Below, piece by piece: positions 1 to 6,944 of a stretch of DNA of 6,946 nucleotides; position 1 is the stretch's first letter, and the number at the start of each line of letters is the position of its first letter. A program made the translations under genes and the position numbers. The stretch is from Rhizorhapis sp. SPR117. Its GTDB lineage: Bacteria; Pseudomonadota; Alphaproteobacteria; Sphingomonadales; Sphingomonadaceae. The DNA is taken from contig NZ_JAKKIE010000105.1 in NCBI RefSeq assembly GCF_021742065.1, positions 1-6,946 of the forward strand, given 5' to 3'. The notes under the pieces were generated by a model. It worked only from the letters and a program-made list of their open reading frames with translations. It did not search any database and was not told where the DNA came from.

Positions 1-69
1 CGACCGCCATACCCACAGCACAGGCTTCAGCCACAACCCATGAACCTACCGGCATCAGCCGGTCTGTCA
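1..69. other. Unassigned sequence left of the ISAs1 remnant
   Basis: I recognise no gene or IS end here. The transposase frame stays open through it without family similarity. A short inverted repeat, ACCGGC (48-53) and GCCGGT (58-63) around a four-base loop, is present but has no T-run, so it is not a standard terminator. It may be the edge of another mobile element or flanking DNA joined to the truncated IS. Confidence 0.3.
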
Positions 70-825
70 TTCAGTTCGTGCTTCCGGCGGTTCATGGCGG
101 AGTTCACCGCCGCGTGCCAAGGCGTCATCGCGATCGACGGCAAGGTTTCGCGCCGATCGTTCGATCGGGCCAGCGGCAAATCGGCGCTGCATATGGTGAG
201 CGCCTGGGGATGCCATCAGCGACTGGTTCTCGCGCAGATCGCCACCGACGAGAAGTCGAACGAGATTACCGCCGTGCCCAAGCTGCTCGAGATGCTCTCG
301 CTGAAAGGTACCATCGTCACCGTCGACGCGCTCAATTGCCAGCGCGACATCGCCCGGCAGATCGTGGATCAGGGTGGCGATTATGCGCTGGCGCTCAAAG
401 GGAACCAGGGGATCGAAACCCGCGTCGCGGCCATCTCCGACGACATCGCCTGGCTGCAGGAACGGCATCAATGGCCCGGCCTGGAGGCCATCGGCAAAGT
501 GAGCCCGACCCGCGAAACCGACGGGAAGACCACCCACGAGACGGCCTATTATCTGCTGAGCACCAGCCTCTCGGTCGAGCGCTTTGCCGAGGTCGTCCGC
601 GCCCATTGGGGCGTGGAAAACAGACTGCATTGGTGTCTCGATGTCGTGATGAACGAGGACCAGGCGCGATCCCGCATGGACAACGCCCCCCAGAACCTCG
701 CCATCTTGCGCCACATGGCCCTCAACATCATGCGCAAGGATCCCTCCAAGGGATCGCTACGGGTCAAATTCAACCGGGCCGCATGGAACAACGACTATCT
801 CACCCAGCTACTCACCTTCACCTGA
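40..825 (+). pseudogene. ISAs1-family DDE transposase, N-terminally truncated and internally deleted
   Basis: This is the catalytic part of an ISAs1-family transposase, the enzyme that cuts and joins the ends of its own insertion sequence. The DDE residues can be placed: D33 in AIDGK, D96 in TVDA and E193 in HWGVEN. The family-typical stretches SALHMVSAW, DEKSNEITAVPKLL, ALKGNQG and NLAILRHMALN are present. The open frame gives 261 residues, whereas the family is usually about 370-390. The N-terminal domain (PDPR...GIPSHDTF type) is missing, and the first dozen residues look unrelated. A second loss sits at residues 124/125: ALKGNQG runs straight into IETR, whereas relatives have roughly 25-30 residues there (TLHEDV...GHGR). 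The ATG at 40 has no ribosome binding site, and the frame is open back to position 1, so the start is not supported. Probably non-functional, although all three catalytic acids remain. Confidence 0.85.
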
Positions 826-840
826 AATGCGATCGCCCTG
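70..840 (+). mobile_element. ISAs1-family insertion sequence remnant (left end missing)
   Basis: Recognisable ISAs1-family sequence runs from about 70, where the encoded protein begins to look like the family (SSCFRRFMAEF...), to the right terminal repeat ending at 840. No left terminal repeat is visible. The part coding for the family's N-terminal domain is absent, and the sequence before 70 does not resemble it in any forward frame. The element lies in the same orientation as the efflux operon, with its outer end 111 bp before the adaptor start codon. With one end and part of the transposase lost, it is unlikely to move by itself. The left boundary is estimated from protein similarity and could be off by some bases. 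Confidence 0.8.
823..840 (+). repeat. Right terminal inverted repeat of the ISAs1-family element
   Basis: The sequence TGAAATGCGATCGCCCTG overlaps the transposase stop codon. Read on the other strand it begins CAGGGCGATCGC, a typical outer end of ISAs1-family elements (from memory). It fixes the element's right boundary at 840. Bases 841-849 (AAGCGGAGT) would be one copy of any target-site duplication, but the other copy cannot be checked because the left end is absent. Confidence 0.75.
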
Positions 841-867
841 AAGCGGAGTTTCGTTAAGATATATTCG

Positions 868-890
868 GTTGCCAATTCATGCTAGGCAAC
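868..890. promoter_or_regulatory. Inverted repeat over the promoter spacer (possible second regulator site)
   Basis: GTTGCC (868-873) and GGCAAC (885-890) are perfect 6-base inverted arms separated by 11 bases. One further symmetric pair lies inside (A875/T883). The left arm covers the candidate -35 box and the right arm ends just before the candidate -10. This is where a dimeric regulator would bind to block or reposition RNA polymerase. The spacing also resembles the T-N11-A layout of LysR-type sites. No regulator for it is visible in the window. Confidence 0.35.
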
Positions 891-897
891 TTATTGC
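869..897 (+). promoter_or_regulatory. Candidate sigma70 promoter of the efflux operon
   Basis: TTGCCA (869-874, five of six matches to TTGACA) is followed after 17 bases by TATTGC (892-897), a weak -10 box. Transcription would start near 903-905, just before the palindrome at 908-927. An alternative -10, TATATT at 860-865, matches the consensus better but has no convincing -35 at the right distance; it would need the edge of the IS end (about 836-842). The gap between the IS and the adaptor gene is only 111 bp, so the native promoter most likely lies in it. Assignment is by eye only. Confidence 0.4.
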
Positions 898-907
898 GTC
901 GTAACAA

Positions 908-927
908 CGGAATGAGCGCTCACTCCG
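908..927. promoter_or_regulatory. Palindromic operator, probably for the TetR-family repressor at 6705
   Basis: CGGAATGAGCGCTCACTCCG is a 20-base palindrome with nine of ten base pairs symmetric; only A912/C923 mismatch. It lies between the candidate promoter and the adaptor ribosome binding site, so a bound dimer would block initiation or elongation. Size and layout fit TetR-family operators. From memory, it is very close to the Bm3R1 operator of Bacillus megaterium, which has the same GGAATGA...TCATTCC frame. The TGAGCGCTCA core also occurs in LacI-type operators, so that family is an alternative. Its pairing with the truncated TetR gene is inferred from operon membership. Confidence 0.6.
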
Positions 928-951
928 GACATTGCGATGCAGGACTAATCG

Positions 952-2115
952 ATGCCCTTGCCCGGAACGGCCAAATTCTCCTTGATCCTCTGTGTTCTTT
1001 GGCTCGCGGGCTGCGGCGCCTCCGAGGAAACGAAGGCGCCGCAGCCCGAAGTCGGCGTCGTGACGCTCAAAAGCGAATCGGCGATTCTCACCAGCGAGTT
1101 GCCCGGCCGCATCGTGGCGCTCGAGACGTCGGAGGTCCGGCCACAGATCAGCGGCGTGATCCGTCGGCGGCTGTTCGAAGAGGGCACAATCGTCCGGACG
1201 GGACAGGTCCTCTACCAGATCGAGGATGCGCCCTATCGCGCCGCGCTCGGCAGCGCCCGCGGCGCGCTTGCCCGGGCGCAGGCCGCCATCAACGCGACAC
1301 GGCTGCAGGCGGAACGCTATCGCGACCTCGTCGGGATCAATGCGGTGAGCCGCCAGGATGTCGACAATGCCGAAGCCACCGCGGGGCAGGCCCGCGCCGA
1401 TGTCACAGCGCAGCGGGCGGCCGTCGAGGCGGCTGAAGTCAACCTCGGCTTCACGCGCATTCGGGCGCCGATCTCGGGGCGCATAGGTCGCTCAAGATTC
1501 ACGCCCGGAGCGCTCGTGCAGGCCGGACAGGCCGAACCGCTGGCGACAATCCAGCGGACCGACAAGGTTTACGTCGATGTCACCCAATCGGCCGCCGAGA
1601 TCCTCGATCTGCGCGACGAGATGCGCGCTGGCGGGTTGGCCCGTGAGGGGGGCAGGGCCCGAGTCAAGCTCGTCCTTCCCAATGGGAAGACCTATCCGAT
1701 CGAGGGGCGCCTCGAATTCTCGGAGGTGAACGTCGATTCCACAACCGGCGCGGTGACGCTCCGCGCCACCTTTCCCAACCCCGACGGCGTTCTTCTCCCG
1801 GGCATGTATGTCCGGGCTCGGCTGATCGACGGTGTGCGGCGCGAAGCCATTCTGGCGCCGCAGCAGGGCATTACCCATGATCCGCGCGGGCGCGCGACCG
1901 CGCTCGTGGTCGATGGACAGAACAAGGTCAAGCAGCGTGTCGTCACAACCGATCGGGCCATCGGCGATCGTTGGATTGTGACCAAAGGCCTCCGGGCAGG
2001 CGACAGGCTCATCGTCGAGGGGCTCCTGGACGCGAAGCCCGGAGCCACGGTCCGGCCGATGAAGCCGAAGCAGATAACCCGTGAGCGCACGTCCAACGCC
2101 GCAGGGACTCCATAA
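952..2115 (+). CDS. RND efflux periplasmic adaptor lipoprotein (AcrA/MexA type)
   Basis: This 387-residue membrane fusion protein links the inner-membrane pump to the outer-membrane channel. A signal peptide ends in the lipobox LAGC, so C21 should be lipidated and hold the protein at the inner membrane. In order there follow the first lipoyl half (about 56-98, with RPQISGVI and GQVLYQI), an alpha-helical hairpin rich in Ala, Gln and Arg (about 98-163), the second lipoyl half (about 164-202, FTRIRAPISGRIG), a beta-barrel domain (about 205-292, with LLPGMYVRARL) and the membrane-proximal domain (about 298-370). Length fits AcrA/MexA (about 380-400). The ATG at 952 has AGGA at 941-944, seven bases upstream; the in-frame ATG at 937 meets a stop after two codons. 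First gene of the operon; its stop is three bases before the pump start. Substrate cannot be read from this protein. Confidence 0.95.
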   Translation: MPLPGTAKFSLILCVLWLAGCGASEETKAPQPEVGVVTLKSESAILTSELPGRIVALETSEVRPQISGVIRRRLFEEGTIVRTGQVLYQIEDAPYRAALGSARGALARAQAAINATRLQAERYRDLVGINAVSRQDVDNAEATAGQARADVTAQRAAVEAAEVNLGFTRIRAPISGRIGRSRFTPGALVQAGQAEPLATIQRTDKVYVDVTQSAAEILDLRDEMRAGGLAREGGRARVKLVLPNGKTYPIEGRLEFSEVNVDSTTGAVTLRATFPNPDGVLLPGMYVRARLIDGVRREAILAPQQGITHDPRGRATALVVDGQNKVKQRVVTTDRAIGDRWIVTKGLRAGDRLIVEGLLDAKPGATVRPMKPKQITRERTSNAAGTP

Positions 2116-2118
2116 CCC

Positions 2119-5100
2119 ATGTCGCGCTATTTCATCGACCGGCCGATCTTCGCCTGGGTCATCGCCATTATCCTGATGCTGGCGGGCGCTCTCGCGATCC
2201 GTTCGCTGTCGGTTGCCCAGTTTCCCAACATCGCGCCGCCTGCGGTTTCCATCTCTACGCTCTACCCGGGAGCCGATGCGCAGACGCTGGAGAACACGAC
2301 CACCCAGGTCATCGAACAGCAGCTCAAGGGGCTCGATAACCTGCGCTATTTTTCATCGACCAGCGATTCCGCCGGTAATCTCTCAATTTCGCTGACCTTC
2401 GAACAGGGAACCGACCCCGATGTCGCCCAGGTACAGGTGCAGAACAAGCTGCAGCAGGCGATGCCGCTGCTGCCGCAGGAAGTCCAGCGACAGGGCGTTC
2501 GCGTAGCCAAGGCGTCCAGAAACTATCTGCTGATATTGGCCGTCTATTCGGAAGACGGCAGCCACCATCAGGTTGACGTCGGCGATTTCGTGGCGTCGCA
2601 GTTGCAAGATCCGCTAAGCCGGATCACGGGCGTCGGCGAGACACAGGTTCTGGGGGCGCAATATGCGATGCGCATTTGGGTCGACCCGTTCAAGCTCGCC
2701 AATCTCAAACTCACGATCGGCGACGTGAAGAAAGCGATCGAGGCACAGAACGCCCAGGTTTCGGCGGGTCAGGTGGGCAGCCTTCCCGCCGATCCCGGCC
2801 AAGCGCTCAATGCCACGGTTACGGCACAGTCGCGGCTGCGCACTGCCGACGAGTTCCGCCGGATTCTGCTGCGGACAAATCCTGACGGCTCGACGGTACG
2901 CCTGTCGGACGTCGCACGAGTGGAGCTCGGATCCGAGAATTACAGTTTCGACTCGCGCTATAACGGCAAACCCGCGGCCGGCTTCCGCATCTCGCTGGCA
3001 CCGGGCGCCAACGCGCTCGACACCGTGGATGCCGTGAAGGCCAAGGTCGCCGAGCTTTCCGAACAGTTCCCGCCCGACATTCGCGTCGCCTATCCGCTCG
3101 ACACGACGCCGTTCGTCCGCCTCTCCCTCGAGCAGGTGATCCATACGCTCGTCGAGGCGGTCGTACTCGTGTTCCTGGTCATGCTGCTGTTCCTGCAGAA
3201 CTGGCGGGCAACACTCATTCCGACGATTGCGGTTCCGGTCGTACTGCTCGGCTCGTTCGCCGTCCTTTACGCGGCAGGCTTCACCATCAACACCCTCACC
3301 TTGTTCGGCATGGTGCTGGCGATCGGTCTGCTCGTCGACGACGCCATCGTCGTTGTGGAGAATGTCGAGCGCCTGATCCAGGAGGAAGGGCTTTCGCCAA
3401 AGGAAGCGGCGCGCAAGTCGATGGACGAGATCAGCGGCGCGCTGATCGGCATCGGTGCCGTCCTCTCCGCCGTGTTCCTGCCGATGGCATTCTTCGGCGG
3501 CTCGACGGGGGTTATCTACCGACAATTCTCGATCACGATCGTGTCCTCGATGGTCCTCTCAGTACTAGTCGCCTTGATACTGACGCCAGCGCTCTGCGCG
3601 ACGATCCTGAAGCCCGCCAGGGAGACTCCGCACCACGAAACCGGCTTCTTTGGCTGGTTCAACCGCATCTTTGATCGCGGCGTGGATCGCTACGCCAATA
3701 GCGTGCGCAGGGTCGAACGGCGCTGGGGCCGCTCGCTTGGCGTCTATCTGCTGATCACCATTGGAATGGCCATCCTATTCCTGCGCCTGCCGACAGGTTT
3801 CCTTCCTGAGGAGGACCAGGGCATGATCTATGCCCAAGTTATGCTGCCCACCGGCACGACGATGGAGGAGACCGTGCGCACGATGGCGCGGGTGCAGAAC
3901 CATTTCCTCAAACAAGAGAAAAACAATGTGGAGGGACTCTTCGGTCTGTCCGGTTTCGGATTCGTCGGCCAGGGCCAGAATGTCGGAGTCAATTTTATCC
4001 GCCTGAAACCGTGGAGTGAGCGCAAGGGACGAGAAAATTCCGCCTCCGCCGTGGCCGAGCGGGCGAACGAGGCGCTCAAGACGCTTCGCGCGGGCAAGGC
4101 TCTCGCCTTCATCCCACCGGCGGCGAGCGAACTCGGCCGGTCGAACGGTTTTGATCTCCAGCTCAAGGATGTCGGTAACCTCGGCCACGACAGGCTCGTT
4201 GCCGCGAAGGACAGATTGCTGGACCTGGCGGCAGGCGACAAGCTGCTGGTGCAGGTCCGACATAACGGCCTCGACGACACGCCCCAACTCAAACTGAACG
4301 TCGATCAGGCTCGCGCAGGTGCCTTCGGACTCGAGCAGGCCGATATCAACGACACGATCAGCACTGCCCTGGGCGGTTCCTATGTCAACGATTTCATCGA
4401 TCGGGGCCGCGTCAAGCGCGTTTATGTACAGGCCGATTCCCATTTCCGCCGGACGCCGGACGAGATCGGGGATCTCTATGTCCGTGGCGCGACGGGCAGC
4501 ATGGCGCCTTTCTCGGCCTTCGCCGACACCAGCTGGCAATATGGTCCGGCGCGGCTCGAACGTTACAATGGTGTCCCCGCCATGGAAATCATGGGCTCGC
4601 CTGCCCGCGGGCACAGTTCGGGCGCAGCGATCAAGCGCATGGAGGAGCTTGTTGCCAAGCTGCCCAAGGGCATCGGGTTCGAATGGACCGGCCTGTCCTA
4701 CGAGGAGCAGTTGTCGGGCGGACAGGCGCCGGCGCTCTATGCGCTTTCGCTGCTGATCGTGTTTCTGTGCCTGGCGGCGCTCTATGAAAGCTGGTCGGTG
4801 CCCTTCGCGGTCCTGCTGGTCGTGCCGCTCGGCGTGATCGGTGCGGTGCTCGCCGCGACTTTCGCGGGCCTCAACAACGATATCTATTTTCAGGTCGGCC
4901 TCATTACCACCGTCGGTGTTTCGGCCAAGAACGCGATCCTGATCGTCGAGTTCGCCGAAGAACGAATGGGACAGGGCGCAAGCGCTGCCGAAGCGGCCAT
5001 GCAGGCGGCGCGGCTTCGGCTGCGGCCGATCCTGATGACATCCTTCGCCTTCACGTTCGGCGTGTTGCCGCTGGCCGTCGCGTCCGGCGCTGGTGCCGGC

Positions 5101-5283
5101 GGGCAAAACGCGATCGGTTGGGCCGTGGCCGGCGGCATGCTCTCCGCGACGGTGCTTGCAATCTTCTTCGTGCCGATGTTCTTCGTTGTCGTGAAAAGGC
5201 TGTTCCGCCAGGATACTACACGCAACGAGGAACAATCTCCCGGTGCCAGCCTGCGCGGCGGCCATGATCCGCGGGAGGCTTGA
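2119..5283 (+). CDS. RND multidrug efflux pump, inner-membrane subunit (AcrB/MexB type, HAE1 family)
   Basis: This 1054-residue proton-driven pump (AcrB has 1049) takes drugs, dyes or solvents from periplasm and membrane and passes them to the channel. It has the RND layout: one helix at about 9-28, a large periplasmic domain, five clustered helices (about 338-495) plus TM7 (about 540-557), a second periplasmic domain, and five C-terminal helices (about 870-1025). The proton-relay residues are all present: D407 and D408 in [14 protein letters not shown]937 in [12 protein letters not shown]967 and T974 in RLRPILMTS (AcrB D407, D408, K940, R971, T978). The switch-loop motif [10 protein letters not shown] is at 612-621. 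Compared with AcrB, the drug-pocket positions F136, F178 and R620 appear as Y136, L178 and Q618 (aligned by eye), so the substrate range may differ. The start has AGGGA 11 bases upstream and a three-base gap to the adaptor. No frameshift or stop is seen. Confidence 0.97.
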   Translation: MSRYFIDRPIFAWVIAIILMLAGALAIRSLSVAQFPNIAPPAVSISTLYPGADAQTLENTTTQVIEQQLKGLDNLRYFSSTSDSAGNLSISLTFEQGTDPDVAQVQVQNKLQQAMPLLPQEVQRQGVRVAKASRNYLLILAVYSEDGSHHQVDVGDFVASQLQDPLSRITGVGETQVLGAQYAMRIWVDPFKLANLKLTIGDVKKAIEAQNAQVSAGQVGSLPADPGQALNATVTAQSRLRTADEFRRILLRTNPDGSTVRLSDVARVELGSENYSFDSRYNGKPAAGFRISLAPGANALDTVDAVKAKVAELSEQFPPDIRVAYPLDTTPFVRLSLEQVIHTLVEAVVLVFLVMLLFLQNWRATLIPTIAVPVVLLGSFAVLYAAGFTINTLTLFGMVLAIGLLVDDAIVVVENVERLIQEEGLSPKEAARKSMDEISGALIGIGAVLSAVFLPMAFFGGSTGVIYRQFSITIVSSMVLSVLVALILTPALCATILKPARETPHHETGFFGWFNRIFDRGVDRYANSVRRVERRWGRSLGVYLLITIGMAILFLRLPTGFLPEEDQGMIYAQVMLPTGTTMEETVRTMARVQNHFLKQEKNNVEGLFGLSGFGFVGQGQNVGVNFIRLKPWSERKGRENSASAVAERANEALKTLRAGKALAFIPPAASELGRSNGFDLQLKDVGNLGHDRLVAAKDRLLDLAAGDKLLVQVRHNGLDDTPQLKLNVDQARAGAFGLEQADINDTISTALGGSYVNDFIDRGRVKRVYVQADSHFRRTPDEIGDLYVRGATGSMAPFSAFADTSWQYGPARLERYNGVPAMEIMGSPARGHSSGAAIKRMEELVAKLPKGIGFEWTGLSYEEQLSGGQAPALYALSLLIVFLCLAALYESWSVPFAVLLVVPLGVIGAVLAATFAGLNNDIYFQVGLITTVGVSAKNAILIVEFAEERMGQGASAAEAAMQAARLRLRPILMTSFAFTFGVLPLAVASGAGAGGQNAIGWAVAGGMLSATVLAIFFVPMFFVVVKRLFRQDTTRNEEQSPGASLRGGHDPREA

Positions 5284-5287
5284 GGTG
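5273..5287 (+). promoter_or_regulatory. Ribosome binding site and GTG start that decide the channel gene start
   Basis: GGGAGG at 5273-5278 lies inside the last codons of the pump gene, six bases before the GTG at 5285. The pump stop TGA occupies 5281-5283. A strong Shine-Dalgarno at ideal spacing, followed by a clean lipoprotein signal peptide, favours this GTG over the ATGs at 5243 and 5264, neither of which has a comparable site. Confidence 0.7.
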
Positions 5288-6700
5288 CACAAGCGCTCGC
5301 TTTCCCTCGCCGCCGCAGCCGTCCTCGGCTTGTCAGCCTGCGACATGGCTCCCAAATATGTCCGGCCTGCGCTGCCCGTGCCATCAGCCCTGCCCGGCGA
5401 AAATACCGTGGTGACCCCGAACGCGGCGAACCCGGCCGAAATGGCCTGGCGGGACTTCTTCACCGAGCCCAGGCTCCGACGCGTCATCGAGCTCGCGCTC
5501 GTCAATAACCGCGATCTCCGGGTGGCCCTCGCCAATGTCGAGCAGGCACGCGCGCTCTACCGGGTGCAGCGCGCCGACCTGTTCCCGACGCTCGATGTCA
5601 ATGGCGGCGCCACCTTCCAGAAGCTGCCCGCAGGCGTCTCGACGTCGGGAACGGCACCGTCGGCCAGCGGCCGGTCCGACATCTATTCTGCGAATATCGG
5701 AACATCGGCTTGGGAGATCGACCTCTTCGGGCGGATCCGGAACCTCAACAAGGCCGCGCTCGAGCAATATTTCGCTTCGGTCGAGAATCGCAACGCGGCC
5801 CAAACCGCGCTCATCGCCGAGGTCGCAACCGCTTGGCTGACGCTGGCGGCCGACCAGGAACGGCTGCGGATAGCCCGCGACACCCGGCAGGCCTTCGGCG
5901 AGACGCTGGACCTGACCAAGGCGCGCTTCGCGAAAGGCATTTCCTCGGGGCTCGATGTCCATCAGGCGCAGACAAGCTTCGACCAGGCCCGGTCCGATAT
6001 CGCTGAAGCCACCACGCTCGTCGAGCAGGACCGCAATGCCCTCAACCTTCTGGCGGGATCCATTCTCGGTGAAGAGCTTCTGCCCGACGGGCTGAGCACC
6101 GATGGAGCGACGATCCCAAGCTTGCCGGCAGGACTCTCATCGGACGTGCTGCTCAAGCGCCCAGACATAGCGGCTGCCGAGCACCAGCTGCGCGCCGCCA
6201 ATGCCGATATCGGCGCGGCGCGAGCCGCCTTCTTTCCGAGCATCTCGCTGACGGCGGCCTTCGGCACGATCAGCTCGGGCCTGTCGAACCTGTTCGGCAA
6301 GGGCAGCGACTATTGGTCGGTCGCGCCATCGGCGACGCTTCCCATCTTCGATTTCGGGCGGAACAAGGGCAATCTGCGGTATGCCCAGGCGACGCGCAGC
6401 GCGATGCTGGCTTCCTATGAACGAGCCGTCCAGACCGGTTTCCGGGAAGCCGCCGACGCGCTCGCACGTCGCGGAACGATCGATGCCCAGCTCGAGGCTC
6501 AGACATCGCTGCGCACCGCGGCCGCCGGCGCATACCGGCTTTCGGAAGCGCGATTCCGTTCGGGAATAGACCCGTTCCTGACGACGCTCGATTCTCAGCG
6601 TTCGCTATATAGCGCCGAGCAGAGCCTGCTCGCCACGCGCCTGATCCGCGAAACCAATGCCGTCGAGCTTTACCGCGCGCTGGGCGGTGGGTTGAGGTGA
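5285..6700 (+). CDS. Outer-membrane efflux channel lipoprotein (OprM/NodT type)
   Basis: This is the outer-membrane channel of the tripartite pump. The GTG at 5285 is the best start. It lies one base after the pump stop codon, has a strong ribosome binding site GGGAGG (5273-5278) six bases upstream, and gives a compact signal peptide ending in the lipobox LSAC, with C19 lipidated. In-frame ATGs at 5243 and 5264 would put the start inside the pump gene and lengthen the signal peptide. From GTG the protein has 471 residues, close to OprM. It shows the two OEP repeats: WEIDLFGR (143-150) and the helical stretch after SGLDVHQAQ in the first, then KRPDI (291-295), AARAAFFPSISL (311-322), LPIFDFGR (352-359) and the end motif ALGGGL in the second. 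Trimeric barrel-plus-tunnel assembly is known for the family. Overlapping signals imply translational coupling to the pump. Confidence 0.94.
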   Translation: MHKRSLSLAAAAVLGLSACDMAPKYVRPALPVPSALPGENTVVTPNAANPAEMAWRDFFTEPRLRRVIELALVNNRDLRVALANVEQARALYRVQRADLFPTLDVNGGATFQKLPAGVSTSGTAPSASGRSDIYSANIGTSAWEIDLFGRIRNLNKAALEQYFASVENRNAAQTALIAEVATAWLTLAADQERLRIARDTRQAFGETLDLTKARFAKGISSGLDVHQAQTSFDQARSDIAEATTLVEQDRNALNLLAGSILGEELLPDGLSTDGATIPSLPAGLSSDVLLKRPDIAAAEHQLRAANADIGAARAAFFPSISLTAAFGTISSGLSNLFGKGSDYWSVAPSATLPIFDFGRNKGNLRYAQATRSAMLASYERAVQTGFREAADALARRGTIDAQLEAQTSLRTAAAGAYRLSEARFRSGIDPFLTTLDSQRSLYSAEQSLLATRLIRETNAVELYRALGGGLR

Positions 6701-6704
6701 CCTG

Positions 6705-6902
6705 ATGCCACTCTGTGATGAATGTCGCCAGTACCGCCGCGATGCGTTCATCGATGCCGCCGCCGAACTCATCTCCGACCGTATCCTCGAAGATATCAGC
6801 ATCAACGATATCGTTCGCCGCGCCGGCGGCTCTTTGCAGACGCTCTACGAGATGTTCGGCAGTAAGGCTGGTATAAACGGCGGAGTAAAAATGTACCACT
6901 GA
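6705..6902 (+). pseudogene. TetR/AcrR-family repressor, 5' fragment interrupted by an insertion sequence
   Basis: The first 56 residues are the N-terminal DNA-binding domain of a TetR-family repressor: helix 1 (RRDAFIDAAAELISD) and the helix-turn-helix SINDIVRRAGGSLQTLYEMF (32-51), followed by GSKAG, where relatives continue with LF and the ligand-binding helices. From about 6870 the frame enters foreign DNA, adds INGGVKMYH and stops at 6900-6902. The hybrid has 65 residues instead of the usual 190-220, with no dimerisation or ligand pocket, so it should not repress. ATG at 6705 has GAGGTGA (6694-6700) at good spacing and starts four bases after the channel stop. The gene is therefore the fourth of the operon and was probably its autoregulated local repressor. 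An unusual Cys pair, CDEC (4-7), precedes helix 1. Truncation is certain in the window; whether the rest of the gene lies beyond the element is unknown. Confidence 0.88.
6881..6897 (+). repeat. Terminal direct repeat, copy 1
   Basis: CGGAGTAAAAATGTACC, first of two near-identical copies (16 of 17 bases) at the presumed IS end. In IS21-type elements such repeats are thought to be transposase binding sites. Confidence 0.7.
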
Positions 6903-6927
6903 CGGGTCTTTTGGGGTCCGTTCATTT

Positions 6928-6944
6928 CGGAGTAAAAGTGTACC
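6928..6944 (+). repeat. Terminal direct repeat, copy 2
   Basis: CGGAGTAAAAGTGTACC, in the same orientation as copy 1 and 47 bases downstream; it differs only by G for A at its eleventh base. Two bases remain before the window ends, so further copies could follow. Confidence 0.7.

Noticed and set aside
40..69. Transposase N-terminus starting at ATG 40 as genuine protein
   Set aside because: No ribosome binding site, no family similarity before about residue 11, and the frame is open back to the window edge.
739..755. GATCCCT/AGGGATC hairpin with a three-base loop near the transposase end
   Set aside because: It lies inside conserved coding sequence (DPSKGS) and lacks a T-run, so it is not a terminator; coding constraint explains it.
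879..1436. Plus-strand open frame of 185 codons overlapping the adaptor start
   Set aside because: Arg-rich out-of-frame reading of the adaptor gene with no domain; the adaptor frame has signal peptide, lipobox and family motifs.
5243..5284. ATG at 5243 (or 5264) as start of the channel gene
   Set aside because: Both lie inside the pump gene with no good ribosome binding site; GTG at 5285 has GGGAGG six bases upstream and yields a normal lipoprotein signal.
3775..5535. Long open frame of 586 codons on the minus strand opposite the pump gene
   Set aside because: It is a shadow of the GC-rich pump gene: low-complexity, Arg/His/Glu-rich composition with no recognisable domain, and it spans the pump-channel border.
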